Assembly: GCF_014635245.1 (NCBI RefSeq)
Contig: NZ_BMCP01000004.1
Coordinates: forward strand, 1 to 64,000
Direction of reading: 5' to 3'
DNA length: 64,000 bases
From: Agaricicola taiwanensis
Lineage (GTDB): Bacteria > Pseudomonadota > Alphaproteobacteria > Rhizobiales > Methylopilaceae
Shown here piece after piece: positions 48,381-57,511 of this stretch. Below the pieces are notes generated by a model that saw only the letters and a list, made by a program, of their open reading frames with translations, had not been told where the DNA came from and did not search any database. Made by a program: the position numbers and the translations under genes. Within the stretch, counting starts at the first letter, position 1; each line of letters begins with the position of its first letter.

Positions 48381-48458
48381 ATGAGCATCCGCCCGACGAT
48401 CGAGTGGTTCCGTGTCGACGGCGGGTGGCATCCAGCCCGGCGGGAGGTGGCGGTATGA
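48381..48458 (+). CDS. 25-codon ORF coupled to the ABC permease
   Basis: Encodes 25 residues, MSIRPTIEWFRVDGGWHPAR and five more. A very strong ribosome site GAGGAGG ends 5 nt before the ATG, and its stop overlaps the permease ATG (ATGA at 48455). It has no hydrophobic segment. It could be a leader peptide that couples translation of the transporter, or the stub of a lost gene. No family is recognised. Confidence 0.5.
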   Translation: MSIRPTIEWFRVDGGWHPARREVAV

Positions 48459-49429
48459 CCTCCTGGCTGTTGCGGCGGCTGATGCAGGCCCTGATGGTGG
48501 TCACGGTCGTGTCCATGATCGTTTTTGCCGGCGTCAATGTCATCGGTGATCCCGTCGAGATCCTGATCTCGCCAGAGGCGACCCAGATTGAGCGTGAGCA
48601 GATCATCACGCGCCTCGGCCTCGACCAACCGATCTGGAAGCAGTACCTCGCCTTCGTCGGCAACGCGCTTCAGGGAAACCTCGGCAACAGCTTCGTCTAC
48701 AACGAGCCCGCACTGGACCTCGTGTTCTCGCGGCTGCCGGCGACACTGGAACTTGCCTTTTGCGCGATGCTGCTGGGGTCGCTCATCGGCATTCCACTTG
48801 GCCTCTTCTGCGGCCTCTACCCCGACAGCAAGCTGTCACGGCTGATCATGGCGGGCAGCATCCTCGGCTTCTCGCTTCCGACCTTCTGGGTCGGCATCAT
48901 CTTCATCATAGTCTTTTCCGTCCATTTCGGCTGGCTGCCGAGCGGGGGCAGGGGAGAGACGGTTGAATTTCTCGGCACCCGCTGGTCGTTCCTGACCCTC
49001 GACGGGCTGCAGCATCTGATCCTCCCCGCCATCAACCTCGCCCTGTTCAAGATCTCCATGATCCTGCGCCTGACCCGCGCCGGCACGCGCGAGACGCTCT
49101 CCATGGATTTCATCAAGTTCGCCCGCGCCAAGGGGCTCAAGCCGCGCCGCATCATCGGCGTGCATCTGATGAAGAGCATCATGATCCCGATCGTCACCGT
49201 CGTCGGCCTGGAATTCGGCTCCGTCATCGCCTTCGCCGTGGTGACCGAGAGCATCTTCGCCTGGCCGGGCATGGGCAAGCTCATCATCGACAGCATCTAT
49301 GTGCTCGATCGGCCCGTCATCGTCGCCTACCTGATCATGATCGCCGTGCTCTTCGTGGTGATCAATCTCCTCGTCGATGTGCTCTACGCGACGCTCGATC
49401 CGCGCGTGCGGGTGGGAGGGGCGGCATGA
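48455..49429 (+). CDS. ABC transporter permease, DppB/OppB type
   Basis: 324 residues with six hydrophobic segments: MTSWLLRRLMQALMVVTVVS at the N-terminus and the permease EAA-type loop RAGTRETLSMDFIKFARAKGLKPRR. It forms the inner-membrane channel with the DppC-type partner. GGGAGG lies upstream of ATG 48455, inside the 25-codon ORF. It overlaps the next gene by 4 nt. Confidence 0.93.
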   Translation: MTSWLLRRLMQALMVVTVVSMIVFAGVNVIGDPVEILISPEATQIEREQIITRLGLDQPIWKQYLAFVGNALQGNLGNSFVYNEPALDLVFSRLPATLELAFCAMLLGSLIGIPLGLFCGLYPDSKLSRLIMAGSILGFSLPTFWVGIIFIIVFSVHFGWLPSGGRGETVEFLGTRWSFLTLDGLQHLILPAINLALFKISMILRLTRAGTRETLSMDFIKFARAKGLKPRRIIGVHLMKSIMIPIVTVVGLEFGSVIAFAVVTESIFAWPGMGKLIIDSIYVLDRPVIVAYLIMIAVLFVVINLLVDVLYATLDPRVRVGGAA

Positions 49430-50352
49430 CCGTGAGTGCTGACACCACAGTCGTCGCGCCCGAACCGGCCGTGCCGCCGGCCGAGACGACGTTCCAGCTG
49501 CTCATGCGCGAGTTCCTCTCGTCCCGGCTGGCGATCCTCGGGCTGGTCGTGGTCGTGATCTTCGCGCTCGCCGCGATCCTCGCGCCATGGCTCGCGCCGC
49601 AGAACCCTTATGATCTGGCACAGCTCAACATCATGGACAGCAAGATGCCGCCGGGATCGGAATCCATGGAGGGCTATCGGTACTGGCTGGGCACGGACGG
49701 ACAGGGCAGGGACATGCTGTCCGGCATCCTCTATGGGCTGCGCATCTCGCTGATCGTGGGAGCGGGCTCGGCGGTGCTGGCCTGCATGTTCGGCGCCTCG
49801 CTCGGCCTTCTCGCCGGTTACGTCGGCGGCCGCATCGATGCCTTCATCATGCGCGTCGTCGATCTCCATCTGTCTTTCCCGACGGTCCTGATCGCGCTGA
49901 TGATCCTTGCCGTCCTCGGCACCGGCATCATGAACGTCGTCATCGCGATCATGGTGGTGGAATGGGCCTATTACGCCCGCACGGTGCGCGCGACCGCCAT
50001 GGTGGAGCGGGAGAAGGAATATGTGCAGGCGGCCGAATGCCTGGTGCTGCCTCGGCGGCGCATCCTGTTCCGCCATCTCCTGCCCAACTGCATGCCGCCC
50101 CTGATCGTGATCGCCACCATGCAGGTGGCGCGGGCGATCTCGCTGGAAGCGACGCTGTCCTTCCTCGGGATAGGCGTGCCCATCACCGAGCCCTCGCTCG
50201 GGCTCCTCATCGCTAACGGATATGAGCATGTGCTGACAGGCGAATATTGGATCAGCATCACGCCTGGTGTCGCGCTGCTCGTCCTGATCGTGGCCATCAA
50301 TCTCGTCGGCGATCGCCTGCGCGAGATCCTCAACCCGAGGAACCGGACATGA
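49426..50352 (+). CDS. ABC transporter permease, DppC/OppC type
   Basis: 308 residues, with the N-terminal OppC_N helix and the family stretch YWLGTDGQGRDMLSGILYGLR, then the coupling loop EREKEYVQAAECLVLPRRRI and LEATLSFLGIGVP. Second channel subunit of the same importer. It overlaps both neighbours with ATGA junctions. Confidence 0.94.
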   Translation: MTVSADTTVVAPEPAVPPAETTFQLLMREFLSSRLAILGLVVVVIFALAAILAPWLAPQNPYDLAQLNIMDSKMPPGSESMEGYRYWLGTDGQGRDMLSGILYGLRISLIVGAGSAVLACMFGASLGLLAGYVGGRIDAFIMRVVDLHLSFPTVLIALMILAVLGTGIMNVVIAIMVVEWAYYARTVRATAMVEREKEYVQAAECLVLPRRRILFRHLLPNCMPPLIVIATMQVARAISLEATLSFLGIGVPITEPSLGLLIANGYEHVLTGEYWISITPGVALLVLIVAINLVGDRLREILNPRNRT

Positions 50353-51353
50353 GCACTGTCGAGCCCGCCGTTGCCACACCGACGCTGGAAGTGCGCAACC
50401 TCCAGACCTCCTTCTTCCTGCGCTCCGGCCTCGCACGCGCGGTCGATGGCGTCTCCTTCACGGTCGGGCGCGGCAAGGTCATGGGCCTGGTGGGCGAGTC
50501 CGGCTCCGGCAAGTCCATCACCGGTTTCTCCATCATCGGCCTTGTCGACCCGCCCGGCCGCGTCCATGGCGGTGAGATCCTGTTCAACGGCCGCGACCTG
50601 ACGAAGCTGTCGGAAACGGAGATGCGCCGGCTTAGGGGAAACCGGATCGCCATGATCCTCCAGGATCCCATGATGACGCTGAACCCGGTGCTGCGGATCG
50701 ATACGCAGATGATCGAGACCGTGCAGGCGCACGACAGGGTCAGCAAGAGCGACGCCCGCTCCCGCGCCCGCGACGCTCTGGGCATGGTCGGCATCCCGTC
50801 GCCGGAGGAACGGCTGTCGTCCTATCCGCACCAGTTTTCCGGCGGCATGCGCCAGCGCGTGGCCATTGCCATCGCCATGCTGCACCGTCCCGATCTCATC
50901 ATCGCCGACGAGCCCACCACCGCGCTCGACGTCACCATCCAGTCGCAGATCCTGGCCGAGGTGCAGAAGCTGGCGCGCGAATTCGGCACGGCGGTGATCT
51001 GGATCACGCATGATCTCTCGGTGGTGGCGGGTCTCGCCGACGATGTCGCCGTCATGTATGCCGGCCGCATCGTGGAATCCGGCACCGTGGACGATGTGCT
51101 GGACCGGCCGCGGCACCCCTATACCCGAGGTCTGATCGGCAGCATCCCCAGCCGGATCACGCAAGGGGAGAGGAGATTGCACCAGATCCCGGGTATGGCC
51201 CCAAGCCTGCTCGCGCTGCCCAAGGGCTGCGCCTTTCGGGCGCGCTGCCCCCGTGCCGCCGCCGTTTGCGAGACCCCGCCCGAGATTTCGGTTCCCGCTC
51301 CCGGCCGGACGCTGCGCTGCTTCCGCCCCTACGACGTGGAGCTTGTGTCATGA
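50349..51353 (+). CDS. ABC transporter ATP-binding protein, DppD/OppD type
   Basis: 334-residue ATPase: Walker A GESGSGKS, signature FSGGMRQRV, Walker [11 protein letters not shown], switch His in WITHDLS. The C-terminal oligopeptide-transporter extension has [14 protein letters not shown], Cys-containing as in iron-sulfur DppD proteins. It starts within the DppC stop codon. Confidence 0.94.
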   Translation: MSTVEPAVATPTLEVRNLQTSFFLRSGLARAVDGVSFTVGRGKVMGLVGESGSGKSITGFSIIGLVDPPGRVHGGEILFNGRDLTKLSETEMRRLRGNRIAMILQDPMMTLNPVLRIDTQMIETVQAHDRVSKSDARSRARDALGMVGIPSPEERLSSYPHQFSGGMRQRVAIAIAMLHRPDLIIADEPTTALDVTIQSQILAEVQKLAREFGTAVIWITHDLSVVAGLADDVAVMYAGRIVESGTVDDVLDRPRHPYTRGLIGSIPSRITQGERRLHQIPGMAPSLLALPKGCAFRARCPRAAAVCETPPEISVPAPGRTLRCFRPYDVELVS

Positions 51354-52345
51354 CCGAGCCCGTCATCGAGCTTGACGGCGTCAGCAAGCGCTTCTCGCGC
51401 AAGCAGGATGTCTTCGGCCTGCTGGCGACCCGCATGGGCCTTGCCAAACGCCCACCCGAGGTGCGTGCGGTGGAGGATGTGAGCCTGCGCATCATGCCGG
51501 GCGAGGTCGTCGGTCTCGTCGGCGAGTCCGGCTGCGGGAAGTCGACGCTCGGGCGCCTCGTTGCCGGCATCCTGCCCATGTCGGACGGCAGGGTTCTCCA
51601 CCGGGGCAGGGACATGAGCACGCTCTCGGCGAAGGAGCGCAAGCGGGCGACCCTCAGCGTGCAGATGATCTTCCAGGATCCCTATGCCAGCCTCAATCCC
51701 CGCATGCGGGTGGCCGATATCGTCGGCGAGGCGCCGCGCGTGCACGGGATGGTCGAGGGGGGCTATCAGGATTATGTGGCGGGCCAGCTTCGTCAGGCGG
51801 GGCTCGATCCGGCCTACAAGGAGCGCTACCCCCATCAGTTCAGTGGTGGCCAGCGCCAGCGCATCGGCATCGCCCGCGCCCTCGCGGTGCGCCCGGACTT
51901 CATCGTCTGCGACGAGGCGGTCGCCTCGCTTGATGTCTCCATCCAGGCACAGATCCTCAACCTCTTCATGGACCTGCGCGACCGGTTCAACCTGACCTAT
52001 CTTTTCGTCAGCCACAATCTCGCGGTGGTCCAGCACATCTCCGACCGGGTTGTGATCATGTATCTCGGCCGGGTCGTCGAGGAGGCCGCCGTCGCGGACA
52101 TCTTCAAGCGCCCGAACCATCCCTATACCCAGGCGCTGCTGAGCGAGCTGCCCCGCATCGATGTGCGCCGCAAGGCCTTCTCCGCCATTAAGGGCGAACT
52201 GCCGACGCCGCTGTCACCGCCCTCTGGCTGCCACTTTCATCCACGCTGCCCCTTCGCCATGCCGCGCTGCTCGCTGGAGCGGCCGAGACTGCGCGAAGTG
52301 GCGCCGGGCCAGCGCAGTGCATGCCACCTCAATGACCTAAATTAA
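51350..52345 (+). CDS. ABC transporter ATP-binding protein, DppF/OppF type
   Basis: 331 residues. Walker A GESGCGKST, signature FSGGQRQRI, Walker B CDEAVASLD, LFVSHNL, and the C-terminal CHFHPRCPFAMPRC motif. It pairs with the DppD-type ATPase. The 87-nt gap to the binding-protein gene contains a small hairpin. Confidence 0.94.
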   Translation: MTEPVIELDGVSKRFSRKQDVFGLLATRMGLAKRPPEVRAVEDVSLRIMPGEVVGLVGESGCGKSTLGRLVAGILPMSDGRVLHRGRDMSTLSAKERKRATLSVQMIFQDPYASLNPRMRVADIVGEAPRVHGMVEGGYQDYVAGQLRQAGLDPAYKERYPHQFSGGQRQRIGIARALAVRPDFIVCDEAVASLDVSIQAQILNLFMDLRDRFNLTYLFVSHNLAVVQHISDRVVIMYLGRVVEEAAVADIFKRPNHPYTQALLSELPRIDVRRKAFSAIKGELPTPLSPPSGCHFHPRCPFAMPRCSLERPRLREVAPGQRSACHLNDLN

Positions 52346-52390
52346 GAGACTGAGAAAAGACGAAAAAACCAGAACGACAACATCACACGA

Positions 52391-52404
52391 CCGGGAATAC
52401 CCGG
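52391..52404 (+). promoter_or_regulatory. Small hairpin between dppF-type and binding-protein genes
   Basis: CCGGG-AATA-CCCGG, a 5-bp stem with a tetraloop, about 28 nt before the binding-protein start. Such hairpins often protect binding-protein mRNA or mark processing. No T-tract follows, so it is not a terminator. Confidence 0.35.
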
Positions 52405-52432
52405 CGCTCAACCAGGCATAAGGGTAGGAAAC

Positions 52433-54019
52433 ATGAGACAATATCTGATGATATCGGCACTCGCCTCCGCGCTCGCGGTGCCGCTGGCCGGCACGGCCCT
52501 GGCCGAGGATCTGAAGCTTGCGATCTCCGCCGAGGTCACCTCGCTCGACCCGCACTTCCACAACGTCAGCTCCAACAACCAGTTCATGGTGATCATCTAT
52601 GAATCGCTGGTGCGGCGGAACCGCCTTGCCCAGCTGGAGCCCTCACTGGCCGAGAGCTGGAAATCGATCGATGACAATACCTGGGAGTTCAAGCTGCGGC
52701 CGGGCGTGAAGTTCACCAATGGATCGGATTTCGCGGCCGACGATGTCGCCTTCTCCATCAACCGGGTCTCCAACATTCCCAACAGCCCCGGCTCCTACGC
52801 GCAATATACGAGCGCGGTGAAGGAGGTGGTGGAAGTGGATCCGTTGACGGTGCGCATCACGACCAAGGCGCCGGACCCGCTGCTGCCGCTTAATCTCACC
52901 GCCGTCTTCATGCTGGACAAGCAGACCCATGAGGGCGCCACCACCGACCAGTTCAACTCCGGCGAGAAGGTCATCGGCACCGGCCCGTTCAAGGTGGCGT
53001 CCTATCGCCCCAAGGAGCTGGTGGATCTGGAGGCCAATGAAAACTACTGGGGCGGCAAGCCCGCCTGGGACAAGGTCTCCTACCGGATGATCACCAATGA
53101 CGCCGCGCGGGTGGCGGCCCTCCTGTCGGGCGATGTCCAGTTCATCGATCAGGTGCCGGCCAGCAATGTCCCGAAGCTGAAGCAGAACGAGAATCTGGTC
53201 GTGGCGACGGGCGGCAGCCTCAGGAGCATGTATCTGATGCTCGATCGATCAGGAAAGGCGCAATACGCCAAGGATAATAGCGGCAAGGTGCTGCCGAAGA
53301 ACCCCTTCGACGACCTGCGCGTCCGGCAGGCGCTGTCCATGGCGATCGGCCGCGACATGATCATCGATCGCATCATGGAAGGCATGGCGATCGCCAGCGG
53401 CCAGGTCATGCCGGAAGGCGCGAGCGGCCATGTGCCCGAGATCGCGGTGCCCAAGTACGATCCCGAGGGCGCCAAGAAGCTCCTGGCGGAGGCGGGTTTC
53501 CCAGATGGCTTCCAGCTGACGCTCCACGGTTCCAACGGCCAATATCCAAACGACACCCAGATCGTGCAGGCGGTGGCGCAGATGTGGCAGCGCATCGGGC
53601 TGAAGATGGAGGTGAACGTCTCGCCCTTCGCCAGCTTCGTGAAGCGCGCGGCCGACCAGGAGTTCTCCGCCTTCCTCGCCTCCTGGGGCACCTCCAACGG
53701 CGACGCGTCGTCGCCGCTGAAGGGCGTGCTCGCAACCTACGACAAGGAGAAGCAGATGGGCTCGGCCAATCGCTCGCGCTACTCCAACCCGGAGCTGGAC
53801 GCTGTCATCGTCGAGGCGATGCAGACCGTCGATGCCGAAAAGCGGAACGCGCTCTATCAGCAGGCGACAAAGATGGCGATGGAGGACGTCGCCATAATCC
53901 CGCTGCTTACGCTGAAGAATATCAACGCCATGCAGAAGACGCTGTCGCATGAGCCGCGATTGGATGGCTACATCCTCCCTCAGGAGATCAAGCCAGCTCC
54001 GGCCACGGCCGCGAAGTGA
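52433..54019 (+). CDS. ABC transporter substrate-binding protein, family 5 (Dpp/Opp type)
   Basis: 528 residues. The signal peptide covers 1-24 (ending GTALA), followed by the family 5 fold: LKLAISAEVTSLDPHFHN, YESLVRRNRLAQLEPSLAESW, TWEFKLRPGVKFTNG, and late NPFDDLRVRQALSMAIGRD. It captures the substrate of the importer in the periplasm. The binding pocket cannot be read by eye; in this locus the ligand may be a conjugated acid. Confidence 0.94.
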   Translation: MRQYLMISALASALAVPLAGTALAEDLKLAISAEVTSLDPHFHNVSSNNQFMVIIYESLVRRNRLAQLEPSLAESWKSIDDNTWEFKLRPGVKFTNGSDFAADDVAFSINRVSNIPNSPGSYAQYTSAVKEVVEVDPLTVRITTKAPDPLLPLNLTAVFMLDKQTHEGATTDQFNSGEKVIGTGPFKVASYRPKELVDLEANENYWGGKPAWDKVSYRMITNDAARVAALLSGDVQFIDQVPASNVPKLKQNENLVVATGGSLRSMYLMLDRSGKAQYAKDNSGKVLPKNPFDDLRVRQALSMAIGRDMIIDRIMEGMAIASGQVMPEGASGHVPEIAVPKYDPEGAKKLLAEAGFPDGFQLTLHGSNGQYPNDTQIVQAVAQMWQRIGLKMEVNVSPFASFVKRAADQEFSAFLASWGTSNGDASSPLKGVLATYDKEKQMGSANRSRYSNPELDAVIVEAMQTVDAEKRNALYQQATKMAMEDVAIIPLLTLKNINAMQKTLSHEPRLDGYILPQEIKPAPATAAK

Positions 54020-54025
54020 CGACGG

Positions 54026-54050
54026 GCGGCGGGAGAACATGTCCCGCCGC
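54026..54050 (+). terminator. 9-bp GC-rich hairpin after the binding-protein gene
   Basis: GCGGCGGGA (54026-54034) pairs perfectly with TCCCGCCGC (54042-54050) over a 7-nt loop, and a pyrimidine-rich TTCCATTCCCCTT tract follows. It probably causes partial termination or protects the 3' end of the binding-protein mRNA, with reduced read-through to the oxidoreductase gene. Confidence 0.55.
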
Positions 54051-54083
54051 TTCCATTCCCCTTGTTAGCAGGACAGGTCAAAA

Positions 54084-55259
54084 ATGAGCGTGGCGAAGCT
54101 CTTCCAACCGATCTCCATCAAGAGCGTGACGGCCCGAAACCGCGTCGTGGTTTCGCCCATGTGCCAATATCAATCCGTGGAGGGATCGCCGACCGACTGG
54201 CACCTCGTCCATATGGGCCGCTACGCCGTCGGTGGCGCCGGCATTGTCTTCTATGAGGAGACGGCGGTCGAGGACCGTGGACGCAAGACCCACGCCTGCG
54301 CCGGGCTCTATCGTGAGGAGCAGATCCCCGAGTTCAAGCGCATCGCCGATTTCGTGCGGAAATTCGGCGCGGTTCCCGCCATCCAGCTCGGCCACGCCGG
54401 TGGCAGGGCTTCCGAGCGAGGCCCGCTGTTCGGACGGGTTGCCCTGGCGGGTGACGACGCCTGGCAGGCGGTGTCCTCCAGCGCGACCCCGATCAAGGAG
54501 GGCGCGCCGACGCCGCGCGCCATGGACGAGGGAGACATCCGCACGGTGGTCCAGGCCTTTGCCGAGGCGACACGGCGGAGCCTCGACGCCGGCTTTGAGA
54601 TCCTGGAGATCCACGGCGCGCATGGATATCTCATCCAGCAGTTCCTTTCGCCCCTCATCAACAAGCGGAACGATGGCTACGGCGGCAGCCTTGAAGGGCG
54701 GATGCGCTTCGCGCTGGAGGTTACGGAGGCGGTGCGGGCGGCCTGGCCCGCGGACAAGCCGCTGTTCTTCCGCATCTCCAGCGTCGACGGCAAGGGAGGC
54801 CTCTGGTCGCTGGATGATTCCGTTGCCCTGGCGAAGGAATTGAAGGGTCTTGGCGTGGATCTCATTGACTGCTCGTCCGGCGGTCTCAGCGGCTCCTCCG
54901 CCATGGCGCCGGTGCCCCGCATTCCCGGCTATCACGTGCCCTATGCCCGAAGAATCAAGGACGAGACCGGCATGATGACCATGGCGCCGGGGCTGATCAC
55001 CGAGGCCCATCAGGCCGAGGCGCTCCTCGAGGAGGGCGACATCGACCTGATCGGCATGGCGCGGGAGCTGATGTTCAACGCCGACTGGCCCGTCCATGCG
55101 GCCCGGGCGCTCGAGGTCCCGGATTATCTGGAACTGCTCCCGCCGGAGTTCACTTTCCGGCTGAAGACCCGGGAAGAGCAGGGGGTCATGCCGATCAACG
55201 CCGAGGGCGCGCGCATCCCGACCGGCGTCGCGCAATATCTGGAGGACACGCGAAGATGA
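54084..55259 (+). CDS. Old Yellow Enzyme-family NADH:flavin oxidoreductase (YqjM/XenA-like)
   Basis: 391-residue FMN ene-reductase. The YqjM-class N-terminus SPMCQYQSVEGSPTDWHLVH includes the FMN-tuning Cys. IQLGHAGGRAS and EIHGAHGYLIQQFLSP (substrate-binding His pair), NKRNDGYGGSLEGRMRF and LIGMARELMFNADWP follow. It would reduce an activated C=C bond in a pathway intermediate. It overlaps the MaoC-like gene by 4 nt. Confidence 0.93.
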   Translation: MSVAKLFQPISIKSVTARNRVVVSPMCQYQSVEGSPTDWHLVHMGRYAVGGAGIVFYEETAVEDRGRKTHACAGLYREEQIPEFKRIADFVRKFGAVPAIQLGHAGGRASERGPLFGRVALAGDDAWQAVSSSATPIKEGAPTPRAMDEGDIRTVVQAFAEATRRSLDAGFEILEIHGAHGYLIQQFLSPLINKRNDGYGGSLEGRMRFALEVTEAVRAAWPADKPLFFRISSVDGKGGLWSLDDSVALAKELKGLGVDLIDCSSGGLSGSSAMAPVPRIPGYHVPYARRIKDETGMMTMAPGLITEAHQAEALLEEGDIDLIGMARELMFNADWPVHAARALEVPDYLELLPPEFTFRLKTREEQGVMPINAEGARIPTGVAQYLEDTRR

Positions 55260-55822
55260 GCGAGGCCAAGAGTTATCTCACCGACGAGATCCGATCTTAC
55301 ATCGGCATGGAGACGGAGGTGCTCGACGCCTTTGATCCGGTCGAGCGTGGAGCGGTGCGGCGCTTCGCCCAGGCCATCATGGATCCGGACCCCGTGTTCA
55401 TGGAAGGCGAGGCCGCGGAAAGCAGCCGCTATGGCGGCCCGGTGGCGCCGCCGCTGTTTCCCCTGACGCAGCACCGGTTGCCCTTCGGGTCACCGGATTT
55501 CCTGACGGAGCGGGCGTCCGATCCCGACTTCGACGGCACGCGCGTCGATGCCTCGGCGGGAGAGATGGGCCCGAGCGGTAAGCCACGCAGTCTGCCGCCG
55601 CTGCCGCTGGGGCCGCTCGCCCTCCTCAACGGCGGCTCAGAGATCGAGCTCTACCGCTATCTCGGCCACGGCGAGACCCTGTCCTACAAGAGCCGTTACG
55701 CCGACATCTTCGAGCGGCAGACCTCCAAGGGATTGATGGTCTTCGTCGTCACCGACATCGATTATCTGGACAAGGACGGCGAGCTTGTCGCCCGCGTGAA
55801 GAGGACCACGATCCGCCGATGA
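55256..55822 (+). CDS. MaoC-like dehydratase, N-terminal-domain type (subunit 1)
   Basis: 188-residue hot-dog protein of the FAS1-like/MaoC N-terminal dehydratase group: VERGAVRRFAQAIMDPDPVF and GGPVAPPLFPLTQHRLPF, then LNGGSEIELYRYLGHGETL. This type usually works with a second hot-dog subunit. It is joined by 4-nt overlaps to both OYE and the next MaoC-type gene, so a two-subunit enoyl-CoA hydratase is likely. Confidence 0.85.
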   Translation: MSEAKSYLTDEIRSYIGMETEVLDAFDPVERGAVRRFAQAIMDPDPVFMEGEAAESSRYGGPVAPPLFPLTQHRLPFGSPDFLTERASDPDFDGTRVDASAGEMGPSGKPRSLPPLPLGPLALLNGGSEIELYRYLGHGETLSYKSRYADIFERQTSKGLMVFVVTDIDYLDKDGELVARVKRTTIRR

Positions 55823-56382
55823 CCGAGATGACATCATCCCTCGCCGCGAACCGTGCCGCGGCCGGACCCCTTTATTTCGAGGATGTCCGGCTCGGCGAGC
55901 ATATACCCGAGCTCATCAAGGGGCCCATGACGACAGCCCATCTGATGCGCTGGTCGGCCGCCATGGAGAACTGGCATAAGATCCATTACGATCGGACCTT
56001 CGCCCAGGAACATGACAAGCTGCCCGATCTTCTCGTCAACGGCTCGCTGAAGCAGAACTTCCTGGTGCAGCTGGTGAAGGACTGGGCGACCCATCACGGC
56101 TGGCCCTGGAAGGTGAGCTTCCAGTTCCGGGCCATGGATGTGGTGGGGAGCACCCTGACCATCTGGGGCGAGGTCACCGGACTTCTGCGGCTGGAGCGTT
56201 ACGGGCTGGTCGAGCTGAAGCTCGGTATCCGCAATCAGGACGGCAAGGAATCAACCCCCGGTTCCGCCATGGTCGCCTTGCCCTATCGCGACGGGCCGGC
56301 CGTGCCCTATCCCTTCGTTGCGCCAACCAGCCAGGAGCTGGAGCGGGCGAGGCAGGACGCGGACTCGGCCGTCTCCGCATAG
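55819..56382 (+). CDS. MaoC-like hydratase (subunit 2)
   Basis: 187-residue hot-dog protein. The catalytic-type motif reads ENWHKIHYDRTFA, the HRIHYD-like variant seen in HTD2/mesaconyl-CoA-hydratase relatives rather than the D-x-N-P-x-H form. Overlap with the preceding gene supports a heteromeric hydratase. It is the last gene of the plus operon. Confidence 0.85.
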   Translation: MTEMTSSLAANRAAAGPLYFEDVRLGEHIPELIKGPMTTAHLMRWSAAMENWHKIHYDRTFAQEHDKLPDLLVNGSLKQNFLVQLVKDWATHHGWPWKVSFQFRAMDVVGSTLTIWGEVTGLLRLERYGLVELKLGIRNQDGKESTPGSAMVALPYRDGPAVPYPFVAPTSQELERARQDADSAVSA

Positions 56383-56446
56383 CCCGCGGACGCTGCGTTC
56401 AGGGCGTGCTCCTGCGCCGGCATTCGGAACCGCGGCGCAGCGGTGT

Positions 56447-56469
56447 GCGGGAGGCTTTTCGCCCCCCGC
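56447..56469. terminator. Hairpin between converging genes
   Basis: GCGGGAGGC (56447-56455), loop TTTTC, GCCCCCCGC (56461-56469), with one A-C mismatch. It lies between the stops of the MaoC-like gene and the EF-hand gene and could end transcription from the plus strand. T residues are in the loop only, so confidence is modest. Confidence 0.45.
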
Positions 56470-56476
56470 GCAGAGG

Positions 56477-56830
56477 TCAGTTCAGCTGCCCGTCGCCGCC
56501 ACGATCGGCCGACGCAAAGTCCTTCATGACCTGGTTCATGAATTCGTTGCGGCTGACGCGCCCGTCGCCATTGGCGTCGAGAGACGAGAACTGCTGCGGT
56601 GTGAGCAGGTTCGCGACTTCACTCTGGGCGAGAACGCCATCGGCGTTGCTGTCGAGTTTGGCGAAGCTGCCCGTCATGAAGGTCTGGTACTCAGCCCGAC
56701 TGATGCCGCCGTTCTTATCACTGTCGAGCTGATTGAGTTGGCCTTCATGCATGGACGGGGCCTGCTGCGCGATGGCGAGGCTCGACCCCAGCAGGAGGCT
56801 GATTGCGGTCGCAAAAAGTATGGTTCGCAT
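56477..56830 (-). CDS. Exported EF-hand calcium-binding protein
   Basis: 117 residues. A signal peptide occupies 1-22 (ending AIA), followed by EF-hand loops DSDKNGGISRAE, DSNADGVLAQSE and DANGDGRVSRNE, each with the D-x-[DN]-x-[DN]-G pattern; the C-terminal DRGGDGQLN is a partial fourth. It probably binds calcium in the periplasm. ATG 56830 is set by the signal peptide. It lies 17 nt after the lipoprotein gene. Confidence 0.9.
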   Translation of the reverse strand: MRTILFATAISLLLGSSLAIAQQAPSMHEGQLNQLDSDKNGGISRAEYQTFMTGSFAKLDSNADGVLAQSEVANLLTPQQFSSLDANGDGRVSRNEFMNQVMKDFASADRGGDGQLN

Positions 56831-56847
56831 CGAAAATCCTCCGGTTC

Positions 56848-57093
56848 TCAGCGACAGGCCAGGCGATTGCCGAGGAAACCGCCGCCGCCAATGCCGGCAG
56901 CCGTGGCAAGCACCGCCCCACCTCCAGCGCCGATCGTGCTGCCAATCAGGCCGCCGACGATTGCGCCGCCAATGGTGCCGGCAACGCATCCAAACTCATG
57001 ATTGCGCGCCTGGACCTGAGGGTCGGGGCTGGATTGGCAGCCTGCCAGCAGCATCGCGATGGCGACGAAGCTGACTGCTGTTCGCTTGATCAT
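56848..57093 (-). CDS. Glycine-zipper small lipoprotein
   Basis: 81 residues. Lipobox LLAGC at about residues 14-18, then a short linker and a glycine-zipper membrane stretch (GCVAGTIGGAIVGGLIGSTI, then GAGGG). It resembles the 17-kDa-antigen/osmotic lipoprotein group and is likely outer-membrane attached. AGGAGAGGG lies just upstream of ATG 57093. Probably co-transcribed with the EF-hand gene. Confidence 0.88.
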   Translation of the reverse strand: MIKRTAVSFVAIAMLLAGCQSSPDPQVQARNHEFGCVAGTIGGAIVGGLIGSTIGAGGGAVLATAAGIGGGGFLGNRLACR

Positions 57094-57511
57094 ATCCCTC
57101 TCCTTATCGTGCATCTTAAGATTTTTGATCTGAATTATTGGATGTGCAGACATCAGGCTGCGTTCGGCAAAAGAACACAGGACGATTTTGATAATAAGCG
57201 GCTATGTAGCAAAAATCCAGATGATGGTTATTTTCCACCTCTTAGTACTTTTAAAATAATTCGAATTTCTTCCTAAGCAAGAGCGAGAAATGCTTTGGAT
57301 CTTGTTCAATGTTCATGAAAGCTAAAAGCTGGAAAGTCCTCGAAGCCGGGGCGACCTGCCGGCCCTGTTGAACAAGTTACGGTGAGAACACCGCATGAAA
57401 TCTAAGTATATACAATAATAAATGGCGCATTATAATAATATATATTTCAGAATTGGCTGGTACGCGGTTTATCTTAGCAATGGATGTGGGCGCTCCCGCC
57501 GCGTCAAGTGA
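57094..57511. other. AT-rich gene-free stretch
   Basis: 418 bp much richer in A and T than the rest of the window, notably near 57110-57280 and 57400-57480. It presumably carries the promoter of the lipoprotein/EF-hand pair. A GTATATAC palindrome occurs at 57406-57413. No coding region, tRNA or IS end was recognised. Confidence 0.6.
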
